Origin: an uncultured Eubacteriales bacterium
GTDB taxonomy: Bacteria > Bacillota > Clostridia > Oscillospirales > Butyricicoccaceae
DNA: 44,334 nucleotides
Reading direction: 5' to 3'
Assembly (NCBI GenBank): GCA_910585875.1
Contig: CAJUIK010000010.1
Coordinates: forward strand, 1-44,334
In this document: positions 13,956 to 22,349 of the stretch, piece by piece
Position numbering within the stretch: the first letter of the stretch is position 1
How the letters are laid out: every line of letters begins with the position of its first letter
The notes under the pieces: generated by a model
Databases searched by the model: none
The model's input: the letters and a program-made list of their open reading frames with translations, nothing else
What the model was told of the DNA's origin: nothing
Program-made: the position numbers and the translations under genes

Positions 13956-16016
13956 ATGGCCGTCATTCGGGAGGAGCTGGTGCTGGCCGACCGGTTTTCC
14001 GCCGCGCTGAGCCGCTATACCCAAAAAATGGCTCAAGCCAGCCGCACGACCCAAACCGCCTGCCAGGGACAAAGGCAGATCGCCGCCGCCGCGGCCCAGG
14101 GCAGCGGCGCTATGAGCCAAACGGCTGATTCCGCCTTGGAGGCGGCGGAGCTGATGGAAAAAGCGGCCGACGCCTGCCGGGATCTGGCCGAAAGCGCCCG
14201 TCAGGCCGCCCAGGGCCAAAGGGATCTGACTGTGGCCGTGAAGCAGGGACAAAGCGCCGCCGACCAGCTGGGAGATCGGTTGCTAAAGCTAATCAGCTTG
14301 GCGGCCCTTTTGCAGTCCGCCATATCTTTTGTGAATCTTTCGGATACCTTCACCCAGACAACCGCCCGGCTGGAGCGGATGAACGACGGCCTGCAAACCA
14401 CGGCTCAGCTCCAGCAGATGATCTATGAATCCGCCCAACGCTCTCGAGGGGATTATCAGCAGACGGCGGATATGGTAGCCAAGCTGGGTACCATGGCGGG
14501 AGACGCCTTTTCCTCTAACGCCGAGCTGATCGCCTTTGCCGAACAGCTGAACAAGCAGTTCGCTCTGGCGGGAACCAGCGCCCAGGGCATGGACGCGGCT
14601 ATGCTCCAGCTGACCCAGGCCATGTCCTCCGGCGCGCTGCGGGGAGAAGAACTGAACTCTGTGCTGGAGCAGGCCCCCACCGTGGCCCAGACCATCGCGG
14701 ATTATATGGGCGTATCCATCGGAGAGATGCGCGAGCTGGCCTCCGAAGGCAAAGTGGGCGCCGACGTTGTCAAAGCGGCCTTGCTCAGCGCCGCCGAGGA
14801 GACCAACAAAGCCTTCGAAGCCATCCCCCTGACCTTTTCCCAGGCCTGGACCATGGCCAAAAACGCCGCAATCCAAGCCATGGAACCGGCCATGCAAAAG
14901 CTGAACCAGCTGCTCAATAGCGAGCTGGGGCAAAAGGCCCTGAACGGCCTGATCGCCGGATTCCAGCTGCTGGGACAGGTTGCCGGCGGGGCGATAGATC
15001 TGATCGCCGCCGGCGCCCAATGGGTTGTGGACAACTGGGAGTTTGTATCTTTCATATTGGCCGGCACGGCGGCGGTAGCCGCTCTTTTGGCCGCTAAGAT
15101 GATAGCGGCCGGCGGCGCCTCTGCCGTCGCCGCAATGAAATCCGCCGCGGCTTGGGCGGCGGCTAACTGGCCTATAACGCTGTTCGTCGCCAGCATCGCC
15201 CTTATCATTTGGTTTGCCCGGCAAATGGGCGTTACCTGGGAGGAAATCGGCGGCGTAGTGGGCGGCGTATTTGGCCTGATGTATGCCTTTGCCATGAATC
15301 TCTTCCTCGTGCCGGCGCAAAATGGGTTTGCCCGATTCGCCAATTTTTTGGGCAATTTATTCTCCCGCCCGGCGGCGGCAGTCAAGATGCTGTTTTTAGA
15401 CATGGCGATCTCCGCTCTGGGCTACCTCTCCAAAGTAGCTCACGGATTGGAGAATCTTATCAATATGATTCCTGGCGTTAACATGAATCTGGCTCGCTAT
15501 GTGGATGGATGGCTAAAAGATGTACAAGGCAAGGCGCAGAGCGTTCAAGCGTCCTCCGGCTGGAAGGAATACGTCAAGCCGTGGGAATATGTAGATTTCT
15601 CTGAGGGATGGAACACAGGAAAGCAAATTGGCGGCCGCATTGGCCGAGGAATTGATCATTTCAGTCTTTCCGACGTAGTAGAGGGCTTTTCTGGCGGCGG
15701 CTTGCCCGGCGGCCTTTCTGCGGCGGATTACGCCGGGCAGCTGGGAGACATGGCCGGGGACTTGAAAGGCGCCCGAGGCGACACGGCGGCCATCCGCCGC
15801 AGCGTGTCTCTGGCCGAAGAGGATATCAAGCTGCTGGCCGACATGGCTCAGCGGGAATATGTCAACAACATCAACCTCACCGCCCAGACCCCGGTGATCA
15901 CGATAAACGGCCAGAACACCGGCGACGCCGAGGCCGATCTGCATTGGCTGGAAAACGCCCTCAAGCAGCTGCTGATTGAACAGGCCGCCAGTCACACAGA
16001 TTTGCGCTATGTTTAA
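13956..16016 (+). CDS. Tail tape measure protein
   Basis: A 686-residue protein that sets tail length and is ejected with DNA. The first 100 residues are Ala/Gln-rich helices. About 110-300 is the tape-measure domain (DTFTQTTARLERMNDGLQTT, GTSAQGMDAAMLQLTQAMSS, GALRGEELNSVLEQAPTVAQ). A hydrophobic region at about 367-452 (AGTAAVAALLAA, ITLFVASIALIIWF, GGVVGGVFGLMYAF) could form the membrane channel. The C terminus ends with NNINLTAQTPVITINGQN. Fairly short for the family. AAAGGAGGCG before the ATG. Confidence 0.92.
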   Translation: MAVIREELVLADRFSAALSRYTQKMAQASRTTQTACQGQRQIAAAAAQGSGAMSQTADSALEAAELMEKAADACRDLAESARQAAQGQRDLTVAVKQGQSAADQLGDRLLKLISLAALLQSAISFVNLSDTFTQTTARLERMNDGLQTTAQLQQMIYESAQRSRGDYQQTADMVAKLGTMAGDAFSSNAELIAFAEQLNKQFALAGTSAQGMDAAMLQLTQAMSSGALRGEELNSVLEQAPTVAQTIADYMGVSIGEMRELASEGKVGADVVKAALLSAAEETNKAFEAIPLTFSQAWTMAKNAAIQAMEPAMQKLNQLLNSELGQKALNGLIAGFQLLGQVAGGAIDLIAAGAQWVVDNWEFVSFILAGTAAVAALLAAKMIAAGGASAVAAMKSAAAWAAANWPITLFVASIALIIWFARQMGVTWEEIGGVVGGVFGLMYAFAMNLFLVPAQNGFARFANFLGNLFSRPAAAVKMLFLDMAISALGYLSKVAHGLENLINMIPGVNMNLARYVDGWLKDVQGKAQSVQASSGWKEYVKPWEYVDFSEGWNTGKQIGGRIGRGIDHFSLSDVVEGFSGGGLPGGLSAADYAGQLGDMAGDLKGARGDTAAIRRSVSLAEEDIKLLADMAQREYVNNINLTAQTPVITINGQNTGDAEADLHWLENALKQLLIEQAASHTDLRYV

Positions 16017-16043
16017 TGATTCCCAAAGGAAGGAGGCTCTTCC

Positions 16044-16778
16044 ATGCCCAACCAATACGGGCTCTATCTGGCCCGGGAAAACACGGTGATCCGCTTCCCC
16101 CTGAACCCGGAGAGCTACAAGATGGAGAAAAGCGGAGAAAACGGCGAATACAATGTGCTGGGCCTGGGGCCCATTGTGATTCCTCGCCTGCCCAAGCTGC
16201 AAAAAATCAGTTGGTCGGGCCTGCTGCCCGGCCGCAGCGATTGGGGCGCCGTGGTCACCGCCGGGGCCTTCCAGCCGCCCAAGTTCTATGTGGAATTCCT
16301 GCAAGCCGCCATGGACGATAAAGCTCGGCTGCGCTTTGTGGCCAACCGGGCGATGGAGGACGGAACGCCGATGTTCGACACCAATCTGCCGGTGATTATA
16401 TCAGAATTTTCCTGCGAAGAACGGGGCGGCGAAACCGGAGATATTTACTACGAGCTGACCCTGACGGAATACCGGGATTATTCCGCCAAAACCGTGGCTC
16501 TGCGCCAGCCTCAGCCCGACCAGCCGGCCCAGGCCGACGCCCAGCCAACCCGCGGCGTCCCTCAAGGCCAGATGGTCGTAGGCCAGGACGTAACAGTGGA
16601 CGGCCCCTATTACGCCTCCAGCTGGGGCGCGGAGCCCCACGGGACCTTTTCCGGCTTTCGGGGAAAAATCTCCCGCATTGTGACCACGGACCCCCAGCGG
16701 GCTTACCCCTATCACATCACGACCCCCATGGGCGGCGCCCGGGGCTGGGTGAAAAAATCCCAGATACAAGGGGGTTGA
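16044..16778 (+). CDS. Tail hub adaptor/baseplate protein (XkdP-like)
   Basis: A 244-residue protein. YGLYLARENTVIRFPLNPES near the start and KFYVEFLQAAMDDKARLRFV, then DIYYELTLTEYRDY, match the XkdP baseplate family. Many relatives carry a LysM motif; here the C-terminal part (about 170-244, GQDVTVDGPYYASSWG and ARGWVKKSQIQGG) looks instead like a small SH3-type domain. AAGGAAGGAGG precedes the ATG. Confidence 0.78.
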   Translation: MPNQYGLYLARENTVIRFPLNPESYKMEKSGENGEYNVLGLGPIVIPRLPKLQKISWSGLLPGRSDWGAVVTAGAFQPPKFYVEFLQAAMDDKARLRFVANRAMEDGTPMFDTNLPVIISEFSCEERGGETGDIYYELTLTEYRDYSAKTVALRQPQPDQPAQADAQPTRGVPQGQMVVGQDVTVDGPYYASSWGAEPHGTFSGFRGKISRIVTTDPQRAYPYHITTPMGGARGWVKKSQIQGG

Positions 16779-16781
16779 CAA

Positions 16782-17759
16782 ATGGCAATCGAGCTGCTTT
16801 TGCTGAATAAATCCACGGGCCAAAGCTGGGATATCGCCAACCAAACCCAGAAGGTCAGCTATACCACCAACCGAACCGGCTCGCCGGGAACGCTGAAATT
16901 CACCGTCAACGCCAGCGGCATCTCCTTTGTGGAGGGGGACGCCGTCCGATTCTCGGTAGATGGGAGGGCGATCTTCTTGGGCTGGGTCTTCACCAAAAGC
17001 CGGGATCGCTGGGCGGCGATTGAGGTCACCTGCTATGATCAGCTGCGCTATCTCAAGGCCAGCGCCAGCTATGCCTTCACAGGCCGCTCCGCCGGGGACA
17101 TCATCCGAGAAATCGCCGGGGATTTTCAGCTGAAAACCGGCCGGCTGGACGACACCGGCTACCGGATCCCCTCCCTGATTATGGAGGAAAAAAGTTGCCT
17201 GGACATCGTCTCCGCCGCCCTCCAGCGCACCCTGTTGGCCACGGGAAAGCTCTATACCTTTTTCGACGACGCCGGCCAGCTTTCCCTGCGGGAGGCCGGG
17301 ACCATGGTTTCCTCCGGCCTGGTGGGCCAGGGTTCGCTGCTGCTGGACTATACCTATAAAACGGATATCGACGCCAACACGGCCAATTCCGTCAAGCTGG
17401 CTCGGCCCAACGAAAAAACCGGCAGAGCGGACGTCTTTCAGGTTGTGGACAGCGCCAATATCGGCCAATGGGGGCTGCTACAGCGCTACGAAACCATTGA
17501 CGAAGCCTTGAACGACGCCCAAGCGGCGGCCCAGGCCCAAGCCATGTTATCCTATTACAACCGCCGCTGGCGGACGCTACGGGTTTCGGCTCTGGGCCTG
17601 CCCGGGCTGCGAGCCGGCCAGATGCTGCTGATGGACGTGCCCAACCTGGGGGATATCAACCTATTTGGCCTGGTTTTGCTGGAAAAAGTGACCCATGCCT
17701 GGGAGCAGGGGGTTCACACCATGGAATTTGAAGTGCAAGAATTGGGGACGGAGGATTGA
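16782..17759 (+). CDS. Baseplate hub protein (XkdQ-like)
   Basis: A 325-residue hub. VSYTTNRTGSPGTLKFTVNA, VRFSVDGRAIFLGWVFTKSR, YLKASASYAFTGRSAGDIIR and HAWEQGVHTMEFEVQEL follow the XkdQ/gpD hub layout. It probably forms the ring below the tube through which DNA passes. The stop overlaps the next gene start (TGATG). Confidence 0.82.
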   Translation: MAIELLLLNKSTGQSWDIANQTQKVSYTTNRTGSPGTLKFTVNASGISFVEGDAVRFSVDGRAIFLGWVFTKSRDRWAAIEVTCYDQLRYLKASASYAFTGRSAGDIIREIAGDFQLKTGRLDDTGYRIPSLIMEEKSCLDIVSAALQRTLLATGKLYTFFDDAGQLSLREAGTMVSSGLVGQGSLLLDYTYKTDIDANTANSVKLARPNEKTGRADVFQVVDSANIGQWGLLQRYETIDEALNDAQAAAQAQAMLSYYNRRWRTLRVSALGLPGLRAGQMLLMDVPNLGDINLFGLVLLEKVTHAWEQGVHTMEFEVQELGTED

Positions 17760-18358
17760 TGGATTTTTTAGACGCGCTCCACGGCGTTATCGAAGGCTCG
17801 ATGAAGGCCTACGGACTCAGCGACCTGACCTTTGGCACAGTGACCAGCGTCCGGCCGCTGGCCATTAAAATCAGCGAGGCTATGCCGCCTCTGCCCGCTG
17901 CCGTCTTGCATTTGACCCAGGCGGTGATCGAGAAGAAAATCCCCATTTTAGCCCACCGGCATACCACCGCCGGCCTGCGGCACAGCCACCAGGCGGAGGG
18001 TCTGAATCACGAACACACTCTATCTGGCCTGGGCCACAGCCATTCCTCCAGCGAAGGGAACACCGACTCCGCCCTGGGGGGAAGCTATTCCACAGGCCAG
18101 GCTCTGGAGGGAAACTATTCCACCCGCGACGGCCTGATTCCCGACGCCTATCCCTCCGATCTACAGCTGGAAAATATCGCTTGTTACGAACAAGGCGAAC
18201 CCCTGCCGGTGAAGGACGGCTATATCATCCTCAACCGAGGGCTGGAGCCAGGCGACCGGGTTTTAATGCTGCGGGTGATGCGGGGGCAGCAGTTCGTAGT
18301 GCTGTCCCGGGTGATGGAAGGAGGAGAACATGGCCGCGCTGCCAGAAATGCAGATTGA
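17759..18358 (+). CDS. Baseplate spike-type protein (XkdR/DUF2577-like) with His repeat
   Basis: A 199-residue protein. The N-terminal (LTFGTVTSVRPLAIKISEAM) and C-terminal (DRVLMLRVMRGQQFVVLSRV) parts are the OB-like DUF2577/XkdR fold. Between them lies an insertion at about 66-95 with four H-x-H units (HRH, HSH, HEH, HSH) spaced exactly nine residues apart, then Gly/Ser/Tyr repeats (GGSYSTGQ, EGNYSTRD). H-x-H stacks bind metal in trimeric phage needles and fibre tips, so this may form a metal-capped spike. Start ATG overlaps the XkdQ stop. Confidence 0.78.
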   Translation: MDFLDALHGVIEGSMKAYGLSDLTFGTVTSVRPLAIKISEAMPPLPAAVLHLTQAVIEKKIPILAHRHTTAGLRHSHQAEGLNHEHTLSGLGHSHSSSEGNTDSALGGSYSTGQALEGNYSTRDGLIPDAYPSDLQLENIACYEQGEPLPVKDGYIILNRGLEPGDRVLMLRVMRGQQFVVLSRVMEGGEHGRAARNAD

Positions 18359-18737
18359 TTTGACCCATGGAGTGGAATTCCGGGATCAGCCTTCGCTGAC
18401 CTGGATCTACGACCCTATTTCTAACCGGCTGCGGGGCTGGGGCGACGGCTATGAAGCCCTCCGGCAGGCGGTAGAGATTATCTGCAATGTGGAGCGATTC
18501 CGCTGGCAAATCTATTCCCCCAACTTCGGTATCGAATTAGAGGGGTTGCTCGGGACGGAGCCGGGTTACGCCGCCTCAGAGCTGCGCCGCCGGCTGGAAG
18601 ACGCCTTTTCCGCCGACCGGCGGCTGCTGGGCCTTTCCCGCTTCGATTGGCGAAGCGACGGAGAAAGGCTTTTCGTGGAAACCACTGTGGACACAGTCTT
18701 CGGGCCGGTCCCCGCTGCTCTGGAGGTGAAGCTATGA
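18330..18737 (+). CDS. Baseplate wedge protein (XkdS/DUF2634, gp25-like)
   Basis: A 135-residue protein. FRDQPSLTWIYDPISNRLRG, EALRQAVEIICNVERFRWQI, YSPNFGIELEGLLG and the final VDTVFGPVPAALEV are typical DUF2634. It is a lysozyme-like-fold wedge protein that nucleates the sheath. AAGGAGGAG (18318-18325) precedes the ATG and lies inside the XkdR gene (29-bp overlap). Stop overlaps the next ATG. Confidence 0.85.
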   Translation: MAALPEMQIDLTHGVEFRDQPSLTWIYDPISNRLRGWGDGYEALRQAVEIICNVERFRWQIYSPNFGIELEGLLGTEPGYAASELRRRLEDAFSADRRLLGLSRFDWRSDGERLFVETTVDTVFGPVPAALEVKL

Positions 18738-19855
18738 TTGATTTTTCCTCGAAAACCTACCGGACTCTGCTGCAAACCATGCTGGACAAGGTCCCCGGCA
18801 GCCTGGACAAGCGAGAAGGCTCGCTGATTCAGACGGCTCTGGGCGCCGGGGCCTACGCCCTGGAGGATTTCTATCTTTACCTGGACAGAACCCAGGCCGG
18901 GGCTTTTCTCCAGACCGCCCAGGGAAGCGATCTGGATCTGCTTTCCGTTATCGCCAACGTCAGCCGCTATCCGGCCTCCGCCGCAATACGGTTGGGGGTA
19001 TTTGATTTGGATACCCTGCCCGCCGGCGCCCGGTTTTCCACCGTGGACGGAGCGGAAAGCGTCAACTTCTCTCTGGGCGAACAAATCGGGCCGGGCCGCT
19101 ATCAAATGGTCTGCGAGACGCCAGGAACCATCGGCAACTGCTATACCGGGCCCATTTTGCCTATCACAGTGGTAGAAGGGCTGGGCTCGGCCCAGATTGC
19201 CGACATTCTCATCCCTGGCGACGATACTGAGGGAGACGAAGCTCTGCGGGCCCGGGCGATCGCCGCCCTGAATGAGCGACCTTTCGGCGGCAACATCGCC
19301 GATTATAAACGGGTTGTGTCGGCCATCGACGGGGTGGGGGCGGTGCAAATCTATCCTGCCTGGAACGGCGGCGGCACGGTGAAACTCTCTTTGCTGGGGG
19401 CCGATTGGGCGCCCGCTTCGGAACAGCTGATTGAAAAAACGCAGATTGCCGTGGATCCGCCGCCCAACCAGGGCCTGGGTTACGGCACGGCCCCCATCGG
19501 GGCCAAAGTCGCCGTCACAGCGCCGGAAACGGTTTCGGTAAACGTGACCGCCGCCCTCATTCCGGCGGCGGGCTATGATATCGAACAGCTCAAGCCCCTG
19601 GCCAGGCAGGCCCTGGAGAATTACCTGCTTTCTGTCCGCCAGAACTGGGCTACCCCTGACGCCGGCGGCCTGACCAGCTATTCCTGCGCCGTCTATCTGG
19701 CCCGGACGGCGGCGGCCCTGCTCCAGGCGCCAGGGGTCGTCAACGTGGCCGACGTGACCATCAACGGCCAGGCGGAGGACCTGATTTTGGCGGAGACGGG
19801 GACGCTGCAACAGGTTCCCATTTTAGGGGAGGCGATTTTTCTTGCCAGAGACTGA
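18734..19855 (+). CDS. Baseplate J-like protein (XkdT)
   Basis: A 373-residue wedge protein of the Baseplate_J family: LLQTMLDKVPGSLDKREGSL, the N-terminal DLDLLSVIANVSRYPA, and the central core DDTEGDEALRARAIAALNER followed by FGGNIADYKRVVSAIDGVGA with HPAWNGGGTV-like strand (IYPAWNGGGTVKLSLL). ATG 18734 is preceded by TGGAGGTGAAG and overlaps the XkdS stop; a longer upstream frame is a shadow. Confidence 0.93.
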   Translation: MIDFSSKTYRTLLQTMLDKVPGSLDKREGSLIQTALGAGAYALEDFYLYLDRTQAGAFLQTAQGSDLDLLSVIANVSRYPASAAIRLGVFDLDTLPAGARFSTVDGAESVNFSLGEQIGPGRYQMVCETPGTIGNCYTGPILPITVVEGLGSAQIADILIPGDDTEGDEALRARAIAALNERPFGGNIADYKRVVSAIDGVGAVQIYPAWNGGGTVKLSLLGADWAPASEQLIEKTQIAVDPPPNQGLGYGTAPIGAKVAVTAPETVSVNVTAALIPAAGYDIEQLKPLARQALENYLLSVRQNWATPDAGGLTSYSCAVYLARTAAALLQAPGVVNVADVTINGQAEDLILAETGTLQQVPILGEAIFLARD

Positions 19856-20726
19856 TCTTTGCCAATATTGGCCCCCCTGGTTCCGACGGATTTTAGATTT
19901 CCAGGCTCTGTGCCAGACCGAGGGACAGCAGCTGCAAGCCATGGCCCAGGCCATGGAACAGGTACGGCAGAATTTCTTTATCCAAACCATGGACGAACAG
20001 ACTACGGCCCAATGGGAGAGCCTGTTCCACATCCTGGCCAACCCGATAACGGAAACCTTGGAATTCCGACGGGATCGGATTCTCAACCGGCTTTCCATGC
20101 GGCCTCCCTTCACCCTCACTTTCCTCTATCAGCGGCTGGACGCCCTGTTCGGTCCAGGGAACTGGGAGGTGGAAGTGGATTACCCCAACTACACCCTCTA
20201 TATCGAGGCGGATATCAACGACCAGCAATATTTTCAAGAGATATCCGTCACCATGGACATCATCAAGCCCTGTCACATCGTTTATATCAGCCGCCCTCGG
20301 GTGGCGGCCTCCCTGCGGATCAGCGAAACCATCGCCCGCAGCGTGGGGGAATACAACTACATCTTGGGCGGCTGGGCCCTGGGCCGGCTTCCCTTTTTCA
20401 GCGGAACAGAAGAGGAGGTTTTCAAAATGGCGGATCAGCCCAGCATTCAGCCGGCGCTGCTCAACCAGACGGCTGCCTTTGTGGCCGGCGATATCAAGGC
20501 GGCCCGCGTCAACGGCAGTATTTTAATCAACGCCGTCTCCGCTTCCACCGTGGGAAACACAGCCTCGGTAGGCTATCGGGTGCTTCGGGAGCAGACGCCG
20601 GAGGTCAAGCTCATCGAGCTGCTGGACAAGGCGGGGACTGTGCTGGCCTCCAGCCAGGTTTCCGTGCCCATTGCGGAGGAGGCTGTGGCGTTCCGCCACA
20701 CATTTTTAGCAAAGGAGGGAAGCTAA
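19842..20726 (+). CDS. Baseplate protein (DUF2313/XkdU) fused to small fibre-region domain
   Basis: TTG start at 19842, chosen because AGGGGAGG (19825-19832) is 9 nt upstream and the family N terminus (CQYWPPWFRRILDFQALCQT) begins there. Residues 1-190 are DUF2313/YmfQ (RDRILNRLSMRPPFTLTFLY, DIIKPCHIVYI), which is about its full normal length. The remaining 99 residues (MADQPSIQPALLNQTAAFVA, VKLIELLDKAGTVLASSQV) look like a separate beta domain that relatives usually encode alone. Codon 196 is an ATG with a strong SD, so both a fusion and a separate product are possible. Confidence 0.8.
   Translation: MPETDLCQYWPPWFRRILDFQALCQTEGQQLQAMAQAMEQVRQNFFIQTMDEQTTAQWESLFHILANPITETLEFRRDRILNRLSMRPPFTLTFLYQRLDALFGPGNWEVEVDYPNYTLYIEADINDQQYFQEISVTMDIIKPCHIVYISRPRVAASLRISETIARSVGEYNYILGGWALGRLPFFSGTEEEVFKMADQPSIQPALLNQTAAFVAGDIKAARVNGSILINAVSASTVGNTASVGYRVLREQTPEVKLIELLDKAGTVLASSQVSVPIAEEAVAFRHTFLAKEGS
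20427..20726 (+). CDS. Internal-start product of the XkdU-type gene
   Basis: In-frame ATG at 20427 with GAGGAGG (20412-20418) 8 nt upstream, a better start than the TTG of the full gene. It would give a 99-residue beta-rich protein equal to the C-terminal domain. In comparable phages this domain is, from memory, a stand-alone gene sometimes misnamed ketopantoate hydroxymethyltransferase. Whether the fusion is also made is unknown. Confidence 0.5.
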   Translation: MADQPSIQPALLNQTAAFVAGDIKAARVNGSILINAVSASTVGNTASVGYRVLREQTPEVKLIELLDKAGTVLASSQVSVPIAEEAVAFRHTFLAKEGS

Positions 20727-22349
20727 ATGGCGAACAAGCCTTTGGAAACGCCCCTGCCGGCGGATTTGCCGGAAAACTGGAGCGAAGGGCAGATTGTGGC
20801 TCCAGCCGGCGGGTCGGTTGGCCTGAGCCAGCAGCACGGCTATAACTACCTGATGAATCAAGTCAACGCCGCCCAGCGGGCGGTCAACCAGATCAACCAA
20901 AGCTTTGAGAACATCTCGGGCAAGCGGGTTTGCCGGGCTGTAGTCGGCGCGGCCTCCGCCGGCTGGACGGCGGGAGACTGCGATTTCCTCTGCGACGGCC
21001 AAAACGACGACGCCCAAATTGTCAAAGCCCTGGAAACGCTGAAGTCCCATGGCGGCAAGCTGGTCTTTCTCTCTGGCGACTACAAAGTCAACCAGGCTCT
21101 CGACCTGCTGGATTTGGGGGAGCTGGGCGGCGATATCGGCCTGGAAGGCTGCCCCGGCGCTCGGCTGATTCTGACCAAAAACCTCTCTTTTCGAGCCGAT
21201 AAGGCGCCCTGCCATTGCCATATTTCCGGCCTGACGTTCCAAGCCGAAGGGGCGGCCGTCCTGTATCTCTCCGAACTCCATGCCTTGGTGGAAAACTGCA
21301 TGTTCCAAAATGTACGGGTGGAGTTTTCCGGCTCGCGTTCAGGGTTGCCGGCGACAGATTTTCTCTTTCAAAACAACTGGATGGAAACCACGGCGACGAT
21401 GCCTTCCGAGGGCTGGGGCCTGCTGCGCGTGTCCACAATCACGAGCGCAGAGGGTTCTAAAACAGCGATTGCCCATAACTTTATCCGTTCCGCCGCCAAA
21501 TTGCCCATTCTCGAAGCCTTCCCGCCCCCCGGCGGGACCTCTGTTTTCCTGTCCAACAACCACATTCAAGGCTTTGGAGAAAACGCGCAGACATTCAATA
21601 TCGACAGAGGGGCTTTGGTTGCAGACAATATATTCGTCGATATCAAGCAGCTTGACATCGCTTATTCCTCCGTCGTCGGCAACTACGTCAAGAACGGCGT
21701 CCTGTGGGTCAACGGCCCTAACAACGGCGCCGTCGATATTCCGCTGGCCTCGGCAGTTTGTAACCAGGTGGAAAACGGCTCGATTGTCGCTTCAGGTCTG
21801 ACGATGGTAACGGGAAACAGCGTCCAAGCTCCCAGCGACGCAAGCGGGATTTTTTGCGTCAAGAGCGCCAACAACGCCGCGCCGGAGGCCAGCCCCAGCG
21901 TCACGGGCAATTTTGTCGCAGGCCAGACTGTCGGCATACAACTGAACGCCAACTCCTACCAAGCCCCCGAATGCAGCTGCGCCCTGGTCAGCGGCAACAA
22001 AATCTACGGCTGCTCGACCCCTATCCAGATCGAAGCCAACTGGAGCGATTGCCTGATCGCCGACAACCTGTTCCCCGCCGGCTCCATCGTCGATAAAGGG
22101 ACGGGCAACCTGATCCGGGGCAACAGCAACGACAAGGGCTCTGGCGCCGGGACCCAAGGCCCCCAGGGCCCGCCGGGCCAGGGCCTGCCCTCCGGCGGCA
22201 AAAGAGGCCAGATATTGGCCAAAGCCTCCGACGCAGACTATGATTTTGTTTGGATCGACCCGCCCTCTGGAGGAGGCGGCGCCACCCCAGAGCAGATCGC
22301 CGAGGCCGCCCGGATTTTGGTGGAACAGAGTTGGGAGGAGAGCTATTAA
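20727..22349 (+). CDS. Tail fibre/tailspike with beta-helix and collagen-like tail
   Basis: A 540-residue protein. An attachment region (about 1-70) ends in a helix (NYLMNQVNAAQRAVNQINQS). About 75-440 has the pectate-lyase-like pattern (CDGQNDDAQIVKALETLKSH, GGKLVFLSGDYKV, repeated N-rich rungs such as FLSNNHIQGF, VVGNYVKNGV, VTGNSVQAPS, VSGNKIYGCS), a right-handed beta-helix. Near the C terminus a GPQGPPG triplet leads to KRGQILAKASDADYDFVWID, a common fibre trimerisation/tip motif. AAAGGAGG before the ATG. Could bind or cleave host surface polysaccharide. Confidence 0.85.
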   Translation: MANKPLETPLPADLPENWSEGQIVAPAGGSVGLSQQHGYNYLMNQVNAAQRAVNQINQSFENISGKRVCRAVVGAASAGWTAGDCDFLCDGQNDDAQIVKALETLKSHGGKLVFLSGDYKVNQALDLLDLGELGGDIGLEGCPGARLILTKNLSFRADKAPCHCHISGLTFQAEGAAVLYLSELHALVENCMFQNVRVEFSGSRSGLPATDFLFQNNWMETTATMPSEGWGLLRVSTITSAEGSKTAIAHNFIRSAAKLPILEAFPPPGGTSVFLSNNHIQGFGENAQTFNIDRGALVADNIFVDIKQLDIAYSSVVGNYVKNGVLWVNGPNNGAVDIPLASAVCNQVENGSIVASGLTMVTGNSVQAPSDASGIFCVKSANNAAPEASPSVTGNFVAGQTVGIQLNANSYQAPECSCALVSGNKIYGCSTPIQIEANWSDCLIADNLFPAGSIVDKGTGNLIRGNSNDKGSGAGTQGPQGPPGQGLPSGGKRGQILAKASDADYDFVWIDPPSGGGGATPEQIAEAARILVEQSWEESY

